Source of the DNA: Takakia lepidozioides
Lineage: Eukaryota > Streptophyta > Takakiopsida > Takakiales > Takakiaceae
DNA: 60,000 bases
Assembly (NCBI GenBank): GCA_030704615.1
Contig: CM060731.1
Coordinates: 91,432,756-91,492,755 of the forward strand
Reading direction: 5' to 3'
Position numbers and translations under genes: made by a program. Positions 1 to 11,880 of the stretch are shown in pieces; positions within the stretch are counted from its first letter, which is position 1, and every line of letters begins with the position of its first letter. The notes beneath the pieces were generated by a model. That model worked only from the letters and a program-made list of their open reading frames with translations. It made no database searches and was not told the origin of the DNA.

Positions 1-44
1 CCCCCCGCCCATACCCCAACCCAACCCCCCACCCGCATCCCGCC

Positions 45-440
45 ACATGGCGGTCGCCCATCCCGCACGCGGCGCCACGTGGTGGTCCCGCCAGGCGACC
101 GCACGTGGCGGTCGCCCTGTTCTCCCGCTGGAGACCGGCTCTTGGCAGTCGCCCTCTTCTCCCGCCTGCGACCTGCACGTGGCGATCATCCCCCGCCCCC
201 GCCCCCCCCCCCCTGCCGCCTGATTGCCACCTCACTGGAGGCGACCGCCACTATGGCGGTCATCTGCATGGCCACCTCAGGCGCCTCGAAGGCGACCGCC
301 ATGGTGGCGGCGATCACCACCACGTTTGGCAGAGTGGCGACCGCCACTGAGGCGGGCGCTTGCCTCGCCACCTCACCCGGCTCCGGGGTGACTGACGCCA
401 GCTCACTAGCTCTGAGGTGACCGCCACTTTGGCGTCACAC
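45..440. repeat. GC-rich block of GACCGCCA / TGGCGGTC palindromes
   Basis: Short words GCGACCGCCA, GCGACCGCAC and TGGCGGTC recur every 20-60 bases and often face each other across a 2-5 base spacer, giving small imperfect hairpins (for example near 240-262 and 293-306). The long open frames here follow from the GC-rich repetition and resemble no protein I know. The same words recur at 43.1-43.65 kb. Confidence 0.6.
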
Positions 441-619
441 TTGCCACCTCCTTGGGCTCGCCGGCAATTGTTCCATGCTGTCTAAGGACGTGGCAATGTT
501 TTACCCATGTCTTTACCTACTGACGTGATGTGTGACCCAAATCCCGTCAGTGTCGCTGACGCCGACATGACGTGACGTGACGTCGGCCTGCAACCGGGGC
601 CGGAACTGCCTGACTAAGG

Positions 620-1310
620 ATAAAAAACGATCCGAAAATAAAATTGTACCCATTTATGCATCGACAATGGGTTACAATATTGCTCACCTCCTCATCTAGC
701 AAGGTCTCAGTGAATGGTCACTTATCAGCCTCATTTCCTCTTCAGCGGTCTGTACGCCAAGGGTGCCCCCTCTCACCCTTTTTTGTTTCTAGTGGTAGCA
801 GATACACTGGGCTATATGCTGCAGCAAAACCAATTTATAAAGGGCCTCTGGGTCACTAACTACATCACCAAGCAATACACTTACTTGGTAGATTCAATAT
901 TCGTCAATGATACCTTTTTTGATGGTGCAAGCCACCCCGGAAAACTTGGACCAAGCAGGACTTACCTTAAACACCTTTTGTACAGCCTCGGGTTTCAAAA
1001 TCTATTGGAACAAAACTTCGGGACTGCTGGTAGGTGACCTGACAACATCCACAATGGGAACACCTCCCTCATGGGGAGTGGATCAAGGGCTTAGATGGCT
1101 CAAACCTGGTGAGGCAACCACCTTGTTGGGCTATACATATGGAATTAACCTGACAGACTAGCAGATATTTGCCTCTACAGTGGTCAAGTTGAAGAGGAAA
1201 CTGACTTATTGGGGGTCAAAACACCTTTCAGTTATAGGCAGAGCCCTAGTGGCAAATCAGATCCATTCTGCTGGATTATGATATTATGCCAACTGTGTAG
1301 CAATATTGTT
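620..1310 (+). pseudogene. LINE (L1-like) reverse transcriptase fragment, 5' piece
   Basis: This is a decayed piece of a non-LTR retrotransposon ORF2. The conserved RT block QGCPLSPF is readable near 755-780. The frame then shifts, and the downstream thumb-type text (TPENLDQAGLTLNTF, SGFKIYWNKTSGLLVG) follows near 910-1030. After a stop near 1160 the coding sense continues as WGSKHLSVIGRALVANQI up to about 1290, where similarity ends. At least two frameshifts and one stop make it non-functional. The protein text where it stops (ANQI...YYANC) is where the minus-strand fragment ending at 7290 would resume, so the two may be halves of one element. Assignment to the L1-like family is by recognised motifs. 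Confidence 0.75.
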
Positions 1311-2637
1311 GTGTGTTTTTTATTGCTTTCTATCTGACTCTGTCTTTTCTCCAAGCATCTGAAGTCACTCGTCAAACTTCTTTCAATCTAATTGTCTTCC
1401 CTCTTCCTCTCCCTCTCCCCCAAACAGAGACAACACCATGCATAAAACACCACCTAAGATAAGGGTTCAAATCTGCTCATGACTCGTGCCATCCAGAGAA
1501 TTGAAAGAACTAGTTGGTAAACCCCACTATATGAAGGATGCACTGCAACTTAGAAAAGAGAAGAACAGATGTACTGTTCTATGTCTGCATAGTGAACAAC
1601 AACTATGACATTGCAAAGAGAGAAGAAAACCTGAAAAAAACCTGACCCATATTCCACTTTACGAAGCCACCATAAAAATTGCGACACACACTTGCGGACC
1701 CCAGCCTGCATCCCTCCATAACACCCTAGCTGAGTCTTTATTGTCGAGAAAGGGCTATAGCTGGTAGTACTCAGAAGGCTCTATAAACACAAGGCTACTT
1801 ATTGGGCTCTTCATAACCATTGTACCAGAGCTCCACTGAGTCTAGCAAAAGGGTTCAAACTAATGTATTGCTCATTGGTCTTAAGCACTGCATAGAGTGC
1901 CAACCACTAGGCCATCCCTTGGGTTATCTTGATCTCTACATAAAGTTTACAAGAAAGCATGGAAGAGAGAAACTATGATCCTCATTTTGTGTTAGAGGGG
2001 TCAGATGAGTAATTGAAATATCAGCATAACTTACCGTGCAATTGTTGAGAGCTCTCCTTCAACTCAATTTTAACTAATTGTGGACTGGATGAGTTCAGAA
2101 ATAAGAATAAATGAAAATTTAAATGATATAATAAATTAAACACATTTTTTTATTCCATTAATAATACATTAGTGCAATTATAAATTAGTCATATCCACTT
2201 TGTCCAGAGAAACATCACATATATTCGATAAGTTGAAATAACTTTGACTCTAATGTCGACATCCACGAAGAGATATAGAGAAAGAGTACAGACTTCAACA
2301 ACATTGTAAAGAGCTTGAAGTCCAATACTCGCAAAAATTAGAAAAAACATTGAAATTGTTTGAGCTTCATGTACATTTCATCTCATCCCATGGAAAAGAC
2401 AAACCAAACTTGCACAGAGATATGAAAAGATAATTTTTTATTTCAGAATGTCATTGAATAGACAGTGATACTCACTACCAAGTAACGTTGACATGCAAGT
2501 CGACTTATGCAGATACATACTACATAGCTTGCAACTTCTATAGCAAATTATCCGTACGCGCTACCATGACGGTAAATAATAATAGATGCCAAAACTGACA
2601 TCATGGGATGCACATGTAAGATTGATATATTCTAAAC
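1311..2637. other. Intergenic stretch, no gene seen
   Basis: AT-rich DNA without a convincing open frame, terminal repeat or RNA gene. It lies inside the segment that would be inverted under the split-LINE hypothesis. Confidence 0.4.
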
Positions 2638-2964
2638 TTAAGAAGAATTTACAAATGATGATTCTCTTCCCAAACGACTTGCATTTAGGGGATGAGTTCG
2701 AAGACGCCTTCGGTTGCCACATCCCCTTCCAGCTTGACTCTCAGCAACAAAAGAGAATGATCTATTTTCGGAATGGTCAAACATGTCATCAGAACTGATG
2801 CTTGAACGTGTGGTTGATGGAGTTGAAGATCTTGAGCCATTCTGATGCAACTTCCAAATATGAATGTTGGCTTTCTCCTTGAGAACTCGACTCAATATAA
2901 CAAGCTGCATGCGCTTCCTTGATTTGGAAGGACCACTATTTTTCTCTGGGGAAATAGACTTCTC
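2638..2964 (-). CDS. Possible terminal exon of an unidentified gene
   Basis: On the minus strand a good acceptor (GCGTTCAG) at 2965-2972 opens a 109-codon frame that ends at a TAA (2638-2640). The predicted text starts EKSISPEKNSGPSKSRKR, is basic and serine-rich, and has coding-like composition (KANIHIWKLHQNGS, SSDDMFDHSENRSFSFV). I do not recognise a family. No upstream exon could be joined with confidence, although another open stretch lies at 3240-3452 on the same strand. It could be a chance frame. Confidence 0.28.
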   Translation of the reverse strand, partial: EKSISPEKNSGPSKSRKRMQLVILSRVLKEKANIHIWKLHQNGSRSSTPSTTRSSISSDDMFDHSENRSFSFVAESQAGRGCGNRRRLRTHPLNASRLGRESSFVNSS

Positions 2965-3789
2965 CTGAACGCATGTAATGCATATTAGTGTACATTCATC
3001 AGCTATACCACAAATGAGAACCTAGACATTCATGTCGAGGTAAATGCATACATGACATTGAATGGAGACAATATGAACATTTCCACAAGTATCGTCATTC
3101 CAGAGTATTTGTGAGAATATAACAAATGAATATACCAATAAAAACCCTTCAAACAAACTAGAGAGCTCCATACGGTAACGAAAGATATGCTACAAGACAA
3201 CAGCCCCGTGGTTACCTTTCGAATCCGTCTTGATTGTAACTATGTACAACAAGTGCACGAGTCGGATGAATTTTGAAGCGATAGTAGAACATCTGATGCG
3301 ATCCTCACGTCATAGGGGATCTTTTGCCTCTGACAAGTGGATCGAAACTTATCGGCGCCCTCCCACGTGTTTGGGCGAGACGCACGACATGAATCATCCA
3401 CCGACTTTTTCCTCTTAAATATTCGAACGTTGAGTGCATGAGGGCATGACATCTCACCATCTCACCCTAAAGACTTGAGATCTCCACATCCTAAATTGAA
3501 TGCCAAATACTGAGATAACATTGGATTATAATGCAGAAGAAGACGTCGCCTCAATGGCAAGTTAAGCACTGCGTCCATTCTGACGTGGAGTAAACATGAT
3601 CATTAGAATTGGAAAGGACGGAATAAAAAAAGACTGAATAAGATAATTGCAGTATGCAATAACTCACCTTGCTCATCCTCAATTGGCGTGTCCATCCCTC
3701 GTGTTGCGTTGTGAATATCGAGATTTTTATTTGGGGCAAAGCGGCCACCTGTTCCACATCGCCCATGTTTGATTGAGTTGTAACGGGAA

Positions 3790-4430
3790 GATTTGTTTGT
3801 GCGAAGTTTGTAGAGGGGACAACGACTGACTTCTGGTTCTGTAGGCATGACATTATGACTTGTGTCTTTGGATAGCCCAACTACGGCATACAAGCAATGC
3901 CAGAGGCTCCCACGGTTTGGCCAGTGGAACCGGGATGTAATCTGACTCAGCTTGAGGCTGACGCCCTTACTGCAGCAGGATTTCGAATGGTGCAGCGCAC
4001 AGACGTCCCCGCACAACCATTTCTGGTTCAGCAATGTCGAGCATCGACCACTATGAGAGCAAGAAGGGACTGACGTGACAACCCCGCACATCCTACAATG
4101 CGTTGGGAGAAAGCGAAGAGACAACGACCTCCTACAAAAATAAACGACATACGGATGACGAATGCACTTGGGATGACATGTACAATCCAGAGCTCACGAG
4201 AAGTGCCACAACCAAGGTTTGGGCGTGTTTATCAGATGGCCACTGCAGGCTCAGCTGCCCGCAACAAGGTGTACACCATCACAATTTCCGAATTTTCCAC
4301 CCCGACTTCCTCACCATGGAGGCGAAGAAGGGAGCGTATTGGCCTTGCAAACATCTGTACTATGTGTACCTAAAGAGATTGAAGTGCAATTCCACAACTC
4401 ATGACTACTACATGCACGAACATTGAGCCC
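3790..4430 (+). pseudogene. Decayed C-terminal part of a MULE-like transposase family with SWIM-like zinc finger
   Basis: The protein text FWFCRHDIMTCVFG near 3828-3869 is identical to the C-terminal module of the relic at 38.1-40.8 kb, so the two are copies of one family. Here the text continues beyond the point where the other copy breaks off: YGIQAMPEAP, then NLTQLEADALTAAGFRMVQ. After a frame change comes KVWACLSDGHCRLSCPQQG followed by GAYWPCKHLYYVYLKRL, a C-x-H arrangement like a SWIM zinc finger (positions about 4215-4390). Stops at about 3870 and 4070 and one frameshift show it is dead. Family naming (MULE-like) is inference from the other copy. Confidence 0.45.
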
Positions 4431-4658
4431 CAATGAGGTGCACAAGCTCCTCAATACATGGATTGCCCCCGGGCTCAATACAATGTTACGCTCTTCCTTT
4501 CCAAAGTTTCAGTTATACTTAATCTATAATGCTGCAAGTACCTCTGACTTTGGCAACAACCGTGCCCACAAAACTGTTTAAGTTATGTCTTGCCTACCAG
4601 CACCTGTTTTGGTTGTACTAACATACCATTTTGTCAATGTGTTTCCATGTGCCAAGTT

Positions 4659-4681
4659 TTTTTTTTTTTTTTTTTTTTTTT
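4659..4681. repeat. Poly(T) tract
   Basis: About 22 consecutive T residues. It may be the A-tail remnant of a minus-strand retroposon, but no body could be defined beside it. Confidence 0.8.
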
Positions 4682-4724
4682 GGATTCACCTCAAACTTTG
4701 CATACGTTGGTTGACCCCCGGCAA

Positions 4725-4834
4725 GGAAATGCGGCGCCGCATTTCCAAGTCTTGTGGCCGCCTATTGTGGAGAACACTGCAATCTGAAAAATTCTCACGT
4801 GCGAATCTGAATTCGGCGGCGCATTTCCCAGTTT
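4725..4834. repeat. Perfect 22-bp palindrome plus a half copy
   Basis: At 4725-4746 the arms GGAAATG and CATTTCC flank the centre CGGCGCCG, forming a perfect palindrome. A second, damaged copy (GGCGGCGCATTTCC) lies at about 4815-4829. The arms match those of the array at 45.85-46.38 kb. Confidence 0.8.
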
Positions 4835-5124
4835 GGTCGCAGAGATTTCCCGCAGAATGCACAAAAACGCAATTTTTTTTAAAGTGCAATTAGTGTATTG
4901 TTGCATGGAAATCTTATAATTGTGAGAATAGGGTTAGCTTCATTAGAATGTTTGGGCATATAAAACCGAGCAATACTTTATTTCTGCCAGTATACGGTGT
5001 CTTTTTGTTGTGCCATACTTCCGATTTCGTCGCACCGTCAGTTTTTTCCCATGAGTACAATTACCTAAGCATGAGCGCAATGGTTACTCACGACATATCT
5101 TCGCCGCATTACAAGATCTAGAAA

Positions 5125-7290
5125 TTCTATTTTTATTTTTTATTTTTTAAAGAACAGAGGGATTGTATCCCTGATGAATTTAATATAAGTTATTGAAGGG
5201 GAAAAAAATTAAAACCCCATTTACGCCATAAGGCACACACACCGTATTCGGTGTAGCATGATCCAACCATCTCCGGATGGAGATCAAGTCCACAAGACAA
5301 AAGACCGTGCCCCTACAGTAAAGGCACTTACACTGCAATCAGTGTTCCACGAGCCAAACAACTCCGATCGGAGATAAAGTCTAAGAGACCAAAAAACAGG
5401 GCACACTGCCCAAGACTTGAAATTGAACAGACGCATAACCTACTTGTTGTTGGACTTTTGAAGACCATCCAAGATGACATAGGGTGGAGGGGTGTTCGAA
5501 GTAATTAGGCCATTGACCTTCCCATCAACAAAGAGAGCGATCTATCAGGTGCACTGGTCTTGCACAGGGCTGCTGCATATGAGGTCCTGTTTGCCCCAGG
5601 TGTGTTGAAAGTTCATGTGGATCGCTGCTGCATTCTTGGCATCTCGTTGAATGTCTGCACAAAGTTTGACCCAGGCCTTCCTAGCCTCAATTTGCAAATC
5701 AAGAAAGACAGTGGCAATGAGAGAAGATATCTTGTGGTTTGGCCAAGAAATGTATTTTTGCATCGTAGTTTCCAGAGGTTCTATATTGTAGAAGCCCTGA
5801 GGGTTTTAAACACAGGGCAATTGAGGGCTCTACTCTTAGAGACTGGATCATAGTTTAGCAAAAGGTCTGTATCAGAGAGAACTCTGGGGTTCCAGCATCT
5901 GTAGAAGGATTTAACATAGGGCCAGATCTTTGCAGGAGCTTGACATGAAAGGAGACAATGTTCCAAGGATTCCAAGACCGTAGTAGAGCAACAAGCACAC
6001 AGTATAGCTCCTCGGAACTGAAGCCATTCTCCAACTTTGAGAACCATATTAACTACATGCCAGAAGAAAGCTGCAATCTTCGAAGGTCGTGTTTTAATCC
6101 AAACTGATCCCCAAATAGTTTTCCAGTTTTCATCACGGAAGTTGTACAACCCCCATCTAGATTCCCATTTTTTGTACATAGGCTGGGTGACTGACAGGGA
6201 TTTGTAGCCCTTTTTAGTTGTATATGCGAAGAAGGGCTCTGGTGAGTTGTTAAATTTCCAGGACCATTCCAGGGGGTCAATCTCCAGTTTTGCGAGGGGT
6301 CTACCGAGAATCCACACAAAGAAGTTGGTTGCCAGCCATGCCCTAGTAGTGATAGTGAGGGGAGGTTGGGGATTCATGGCTTTGTCTGGGGATGTCCAAC
6401 AACAAACTCTGACTGGAGTAAGAGCCATTGTGTGGATGCGCAAGGGATCTGGAGAGGTAGGTGTTAGTCTAAGGGAAGTAGTGTTGATGGTAAATGTGTA
6501 GACCGAAATATCATTCATGGTGATGTCCTCTACGAATAGTATGGTAAGCTGGGTTTGTAGCACGACGAGGGCCCATGAGTTTGGGGTTGGCACGGGAGGA
6601 CCAGAGGAAAGGGTAGACAGCCACTGTGCTGGAATAGATTGAATGATTTGCTGATGGCCTTTGGAGGCTCGTGCAACGCCAACACCTTAAGCTATTGAAT
6701 CTTGAGATCTGAGACTGTTCCCTGACCATATGTTATGTATCTGTCTGATTCCAAGGCAGTCCCATTTGGACCATCTCTTTGCTTGGTTTTTCTGAGATGG
6801 GGTCAGAGGGGTAGTGTTTAGAAACAAGTGAATTGTCTTTTAATTTCGTAGTAGTTGCTTGGCTAGGTTTTTATGAGCAGTTTCCTCAGCTTCCCCTAGG
6901 CCAGCCATATGTTTGACCAGAGAGTGGAATCCACTGTATTAAGGTTAAAGCCCTGAATGAGCCCGTGAAGGGAGGGGCTCCATTGGGTAGTTTTGAGGGG
7001 GGAGGAGTTAGCAATGTGGTCATAGACCAAGAATTTCCACCATCCCCCCTCAGGTCCAAGAAATCGGGGTATCCATTTTTCCAAGGAGTGCCACAATCTG
7101 TGTCTCGGGATCGAGAACCCCCAACCCCCCCCCTTTTTTTTTGGTGAGCAGATTTGCGCCCAGACTACTAGAGGTCTCTTGCTTTGAGATGAGGTCTCTG
7201 CCCCCCCAGATGAAGTTTCTAAGAAGGCGTTTGATTTCTTGTATCTGTTTGGAGTTCGGACACACACATTGGAATGACATTGTCATCATC
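5125..7290 (-). pseudogene. LINE (L1-like) ORF2 3' half with zf-RVT domain and A-rich tail
   Basis: This is the 3' half of an L1-like element on the minus strand. From 7290 down it reads NSKQIQEIKRLLRNFIWGGRD (the WGG motif), then after a frameshift near 7130 GGGLGVLDPETQIVALLGK. A zinc-binding RT-associated domain (zf-RVT type) follows at 6260-5900, with CACCSTTVLESLEHCLLSC and flanking text. At 5781-5783 a tryptophan codon in the context TIWNLWK appears as TAG. The frame then shifts, and the C-terminal tail is readable to about 5545. An A/T tail at 5124-5152 marks the 3' end. It is 5'-broken at 7290, exactly where the plus-strand piece at 620-1310 would join in protein space. Confidence 0.8.
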
Positions 7291-8286
7291 ATTGTTGTGG
7301 TTTGTCTTCTTTCATTCATCCCTTAAGCTCTCTGGACTCATCATGTAGCTCATGTAAAGCAGCTTCTCAATCTAATAGAGGCCTATGAACCACTTGTTAA
7401 TTGTTCAGGTTGACTCTAACTGATGATTATCCCAAGAAGCCCTTGGCAGGTTTAAAAGAGATCATTATTATCGATGTAGACAAATGTCCCAACATTCCAT
7501 TTATGTCTGCAAGAAAATCCATCTTCATTGCAGAAGTACATTCTCCCATATATATCTATATAGTGGCCAATGAACAAAGTGAACTGATTACTTAGACATA
7601 TTGATGTTTGTTGGTCTTACAACTTTTGTTTTCCTTGAGATTTGCTACTAGATGCTTCTATCTAACCCTGCCATTTGCAGACAACATCCTCTTTGTCTGA
7701 ATACATATTGCAATGTGGAAAAGGCTTATGCCAATTTGCAGTATCCCTTCTCTGAAAAGGTTGCGTGTCTACATGGTAGCTTTGTCATATTGATTCAAAA
7801 ATTAGTGGAACACAACAAAAGCTATAACGCAGTGCAGGGGCATGTTCACCCCCCCTGAAGAAAAGCAACACGACTTCCTTGGAAACTGGTGCTTGCTCAA
7901 CATCAACAGACAGGTGGATGTAGGTGAGTTCACGACAAAATGAGACCAGCAGCACAACATGCATGCAAGAGTGTCAGAACCAGTTCTCTCCTCCAGTTCC
8001 GGGCTTAGGTATCACTTCTCTTCTAACCTTACTGTAACACTGATCCCCTGGGACCTGCTTGTCATTGCACATGTGTAAGCACCACTTGGGTGAGATCCAT
8101 CGCACTTTCATGCTCCACGATCTGCTTCAGGAGAGGTTAACCCTCCATAACTTGTCTATCTCAACTTGTGCCAGCGAAGATAGGACTTATTGACAAAAGT
8201 GGATGAATGTCTAACACTTCTCACTGATTAAAGTCAAGTTTGCGTGGAAGGGGATGAAAAGGGGTGGTGCCCAAGCAATTGAGTAG
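7291..8286. other. No confident gene
   Basis: Several short open frames of AT-rich text match nothing I recognise. Upstream exons of the decarboxylase that starts to be readable at 8287 were looked for here (the GHMP glycine-rich loop and the SSRQKETSST region) and not found. Confidence 0.4.
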
Positions 8287-9032
8287 ATGGAGCAAGCACT
8301 GAAAACATGTGATTTTGAAGAATTTGCCAAAATTATATGTGCAAACAACAACCAATTCCATGCTACCTGCCTTGATACTTCCCCTGTCATATTCTACCTC
8401 AATGACACTTCTCACAAGTAAGCATCTTTTCTTCCTCCTCGTGTTTTTGTTGACTATGACTAGCTTCACTTCCCAAATTCCGACGGAGCACAAAAAAACA
8501 CTCAATCTAAAAAAACCTCTAGATACTAGTATGCCACTACTGTTCTCTTTTGCCAAAATAACCACCAAACACAGTACAATCTGCCATTGGCCAAGTTTAT
8601 CCATGGTGATGCCCCTCTTGAAGCCATTGTCTCGGACATGGATCAGGAAAGGAGCATACCTGTGCAACCTGAAACAGATGGATTCGAAACTCTGCTATTA
8701 ACAAATAAGTGTTAGATCAGGTTTGGCAAGCCCAGGTGAGGGAACTTAATGATCATCACAAGTGCAAAACATGCTAACTTTACTCTTAAAGGCATGGTCT
8801 CTATCAGATGAGAGCACAAGAAGCATTTTCCGTTCACCATAGATTTATTGCACAGATATCCACCTCCTGCTGAAAACTTCTGAAATCAACATCTTTCTAC
8901 ATGAATTCTTTGGATAACGTCTTCAGATTATGTTGCGCCACCATTTTGAGAAGAGGACTGGTTGCTGGTGATAGCTTGTGCAGAATAATAGGGTTAGTTG
9001 AACGGTGGAACCGCTTCGAGGAAAACCCACAG
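8287..9032 (+). pseudogene. MVD: Two exons of mevalonate diphosphate decarboxylase (fragment)
   Basis: Exon 8287-8417 follows an acceptor (TGAGTAG) and reads [16 protein letters not shown], then [19 protein letters not shown] and NDTSHK, ending at a GTAAGC donor in phase 2. Exon 8984-9032 follows TGTGCAG, starts with the single base completing Lys, reads IIGLVERWNRFEENPQ and ends at GTAAAA. Both match the conserved NQFHA-CLDTSPPI-Y-NDTSH and EKWN segments of plant mevalonate diphosphate decarboxylase, the GHMP-family enzyme that makes isopentenyl diphosphate. Splice phases agree. The next expected block (AYTFDAGPNA) and the upstream catalytic exons are not found in the surrounding DNA, so this is either a relic or part of a rearranged gene. 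The two exons show no stops. Confidence 0.72.
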
Positions 9033-9527
9033 GTAAAATACCTTCCCCCTCGCATTCTGTTCACCTCGTACGCATGAGCCTAAAGCCCTGGCCCTGTTGG
9101 AGTATAATTGCTGGGCAGCTGATTGCACACAGCCAGTTGATGTTTGTGTGAAGGGATATATCAAAAACCCGAACTAATTATCTTTACAAGGTTTGCTCCT
9201 TCCTTTTATCCTGGAAATGTCTACATCCTGAGACAAGCATTGCAGTCAAAGTCCTCAGGTTTGATGTCTGGGCCAGTGAGGCTTGGAAACAAGCTAGAGA
9301 CAAAGAAAGGTAGCCGGTACTCTACAATGACATTCAACACACAGTTCGAAACCGTGGTTCATCCCTTGAGGGAGCTATCTCAAGCCTGGATAGTCTTCAC
9401 TTGAAAAATGTGCAAGTTCAGATTGTGTGAGCAACTCATGGCCTTCAACCGAACTGTCTTTTGGCTCTGCTGCAGGGGAGAACAGACGTTTATCAAAGCC
9501 ACTATCAAGTGGGGTTGTTTTTCTGCA

Positions 9528-9638
9528 TGCATGTGCTTGCAAGGGCCCACCCCTGAAAAGGGGCAGTAGCCGCAAGGCGAAGTGGCTCTTAGTTACGCCA
9601 GCCTCGGCTGGAGTCTTCTCTCTCTCTGCATGTGCTTG
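9528..9638 (+). mobile_element. 5'-truncated SINE with 12-bp target duplication
   Basis: The body 9540-9626 contains GGGGCAGTAGCCGCAAGGCG, CTTAGTTACGCC and GCCTCGGCTGGAGTC and ends in a TCTCTC run. It is flanked by TGCATGTGCTTG at 9528-9539 and 9627-9638, an exact 12-bp duplication. The 3' body matches the minus-strand copy at 44.65-44.74 kb closely and the full-length tRNA-headed copy at 57.1-57.3 kb more loosely. The tRNA-like head is missing, so it is 5'-truncated. Confidence 0.75.
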
Positions 9639-10146
9639 TGGGAGGTCGAGGCAGCTGGAAAACTGGACACAGGTTTAATGGCCACAAGGCCACAACACTA
9701 ACAAAACAATGCTTTACGAGTACATTCTTTTTGTATCTGTCAGGCCATAATCAGAGCACTCAACACCTCCATGAAAATCTGTTCAGCTAGTTCCAAAAGC
9801 TTCAGACAGCTCAAGATTCAAAAAATTATTTTTAGTTTTTTCAAGCAATCCGGGCAAGTTCCAAAAAAATTGACGTTGCTGATGTGGCAACAAAACGTGG
9901 CGACGATGATGTGGCAGTGACGATGTGGCACTATGGCACCCTATTCCCGCTCTATGCTAAAAACTAGTCGTTGACCTTCAGTCGTCGCTAGAATTTTGAT
10001 ATTATATATAGTGATATATGCCGAAACTACATAAATTCCTAAAAGACTGCCGGACCTCTTCTTCAAGAAAAAATAATAATTCCAGCAAAGCCCTGACGAA
10101 TAGCATGGGCAAGTGCGGTTAGTGTGTAGAATTCGGGATCACTTTA
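9639..10146. other. No gene seen
   Basis: Non-coding DNA with a few GATGTGGC words near 9878-9940. Before the SINE (9260-9480) there is some coding-like text in shifting frames that I could not assign. Confidence 0.35.
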
Positions 10147-10563
10147 GAGCATCCCCACTCTACGCCTCTATGGACCCCTGCACCCGTACTTCTCGTATAC
10201 AGGTTCAGATGTGCCTCCAAACGTACCACACCCTTGCCTCGCTACTGTATACGCCGTTAAGGGCGGACACTGAACCACCTCTCTTTCACTGAATCCGTGC
10301 ACGATATTCAACGTCCTGAACCCGTCCCGCAACCTAGTTGTCCCGACCAAGGATATGCCAGAGGGTGCTGGCGCGTGTGAGAAGCGCGTGAGAACGTAGT
10401 TGGGAACTCCAGCAAGGCGGGGACATTGGATACAGGGGCGTAACGAGGGGCAAGGGTGTGGCTACGAGCAGCCGACCCTTTCACACACCTTCTGAGAGTC
10501 CTGAACCAACCTCTTCAAAACGGACGTAGAGGGGCCATTTCAGTGAGAAGGGTGGGGATGCTC
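10147..10563. mobile_element. PIF/Harbinger-type (Tourist-like) MITE
   Basis: A 417-bp element bounded by inverted repeats GAGCATCCCCAC at 10147-10158 and GTGGGGATGCTC at 10552-10563. It is flanked on both sides by TTA (10144-10146 and 10564-10566), the 3-bp target duplication of the PIF/Harbinger superfamily. There is no transposase inside, so it is non-autonomous. Confidence 0.8.
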
Positions 10564-10566
10564 TTA

Positions 10567-11880
10567 CAACCAATTACTAATTTATCCACCAAGGAAGGGT
10601 TTGCTTGAATTCCATGCATTTGTTTTAGGCTGTTTTCTACTGAATTTGGAATAATTCCCTAAATTGCGTGGAAAAGTGGATGTAATAAATGGATGTAAGG
10701 GGGCAGCCGTACGACGTGCCATAAAGAGCCGGGGCTCTGTAAACGCATGACCCCAGATTCGATCCCGCGCCGTTGAAAGCACAGGCTGCCCGATCTGGCT
10801 GTTTCATCCTGCTAGAATGTTTCTGTGCAAACTGGTCGATAGGGTTCGGGGACGATTGGTGTGAAAGGTCGAGAGAGGAGAGAGGAGATCTTCAAGGAAG
10901 GGGCCTCAGCAACTTGGCGGGTACTTTGGAAATTTTGGGGTGCGCCAATTGCTCTACCAAATTCCACAAACAAGATCTGGTGGGAAGGGACAACGACAAT
11001 GGCAGGACAGAGAAAAAGCTAGGCATCCACACCAAGGCCTACTCATGCAACAAAATCTGATTGGGAGCTGGTGATGGATCAAATCACCCCATGTAAGGAA
11101 ACAGTAAACTTACTCCGGATTTTCCCAGCTGTAGCCATAGGGGGATAGCTTACCATAAAGCTAATGTCATTTACACCTTCATTTGTTAACTGTTCCATGC
11201 GCAGCTCTCCCACCTTCTCATTGGCACAATGGTGCCATTACCTCCCTACTGCTCTTGCAAGTTGAGCCTCAATTTCAAGTCGCCATCCTGCCCGTGGCTA
11301 TGGAGGCGTACAACCCATGGTGTATGTGTACATATGTCTACTTGGACATATACAAATACCTTTCCACCCATGTTTGAGCCTGTATTCTCTAAATACTACA
11401 ATTCACAATACTACAAGTAATTTGATTCAATCCTCTCAGAGACTAGTGTTTCCTCAGTAACCTTATCACTCCCAAATTCATCTTCCAGGACTGAAATACT
11501 CAAGACAGCCCTACCCAACGTGTCAAAGATAATACAAAAACATTTTTTCCTAAGACATACTGTCCAACGAAAATTGCACTAGCATTGCAGGTTTCTTGCC
11601 GAATCCAAACAGATGCACCGCCGACAAGCAGGTAGCCCACTGGAGTAGATGTTGCACCAGGAGCCCTAATGGATGCCCCCAACAAAGCCTCTATATTGCA
11701 ATTGTATAAAGTAGAGGAACGGTGTGAGGCAGGAAAGTTTGCACATCAAAGATGTCCATTGCCCTGCCCAAAGATCCCATTTATATGCTGGCCACCAAAT
11801 CCTGGTCACCATCCACTTGATATCTCCTTCAGGTGAAGTGTCCACTCAAATAGAAGCCAGGGTCTCAATACCCTATGGGA
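10567..11880. other. No confident gene
   Basis: Short frames only, with no recognisable motif on either strand and no terminal repeats. A short inverted stretch near 11880-11960 resembles a diverged LINE 3' tail. Confidence 0.35.

Noticed and set aside
79-420. Plus and minus frames at the window start as proline/alanine-rich proteins
   Set aside because: GC-rich palindromic repeats give open frames in several phases, with no protein-like pattern.
3603-4124. 173-codon minus-strand frame as a cysteine-rich protein
   Set aside because: It is the antisense of the transposase C-terminal relic, whose plus-strand text matches another copy in the window.
8221-8667. 148-codon minus-strand frame
   Set aside because: It is antisense to the decarboxylase exon, whose plus-strand motif is unmistakable.
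9144-9480. Further exons of the decarboxylase or another gene
   Set aside because: Some coding-like text (RFDVWASEAWKQARDKE, GSSLEGAISSLDSLHLKN) appears, but it matches no decarboxylase block and frames and splice sites do not agree.
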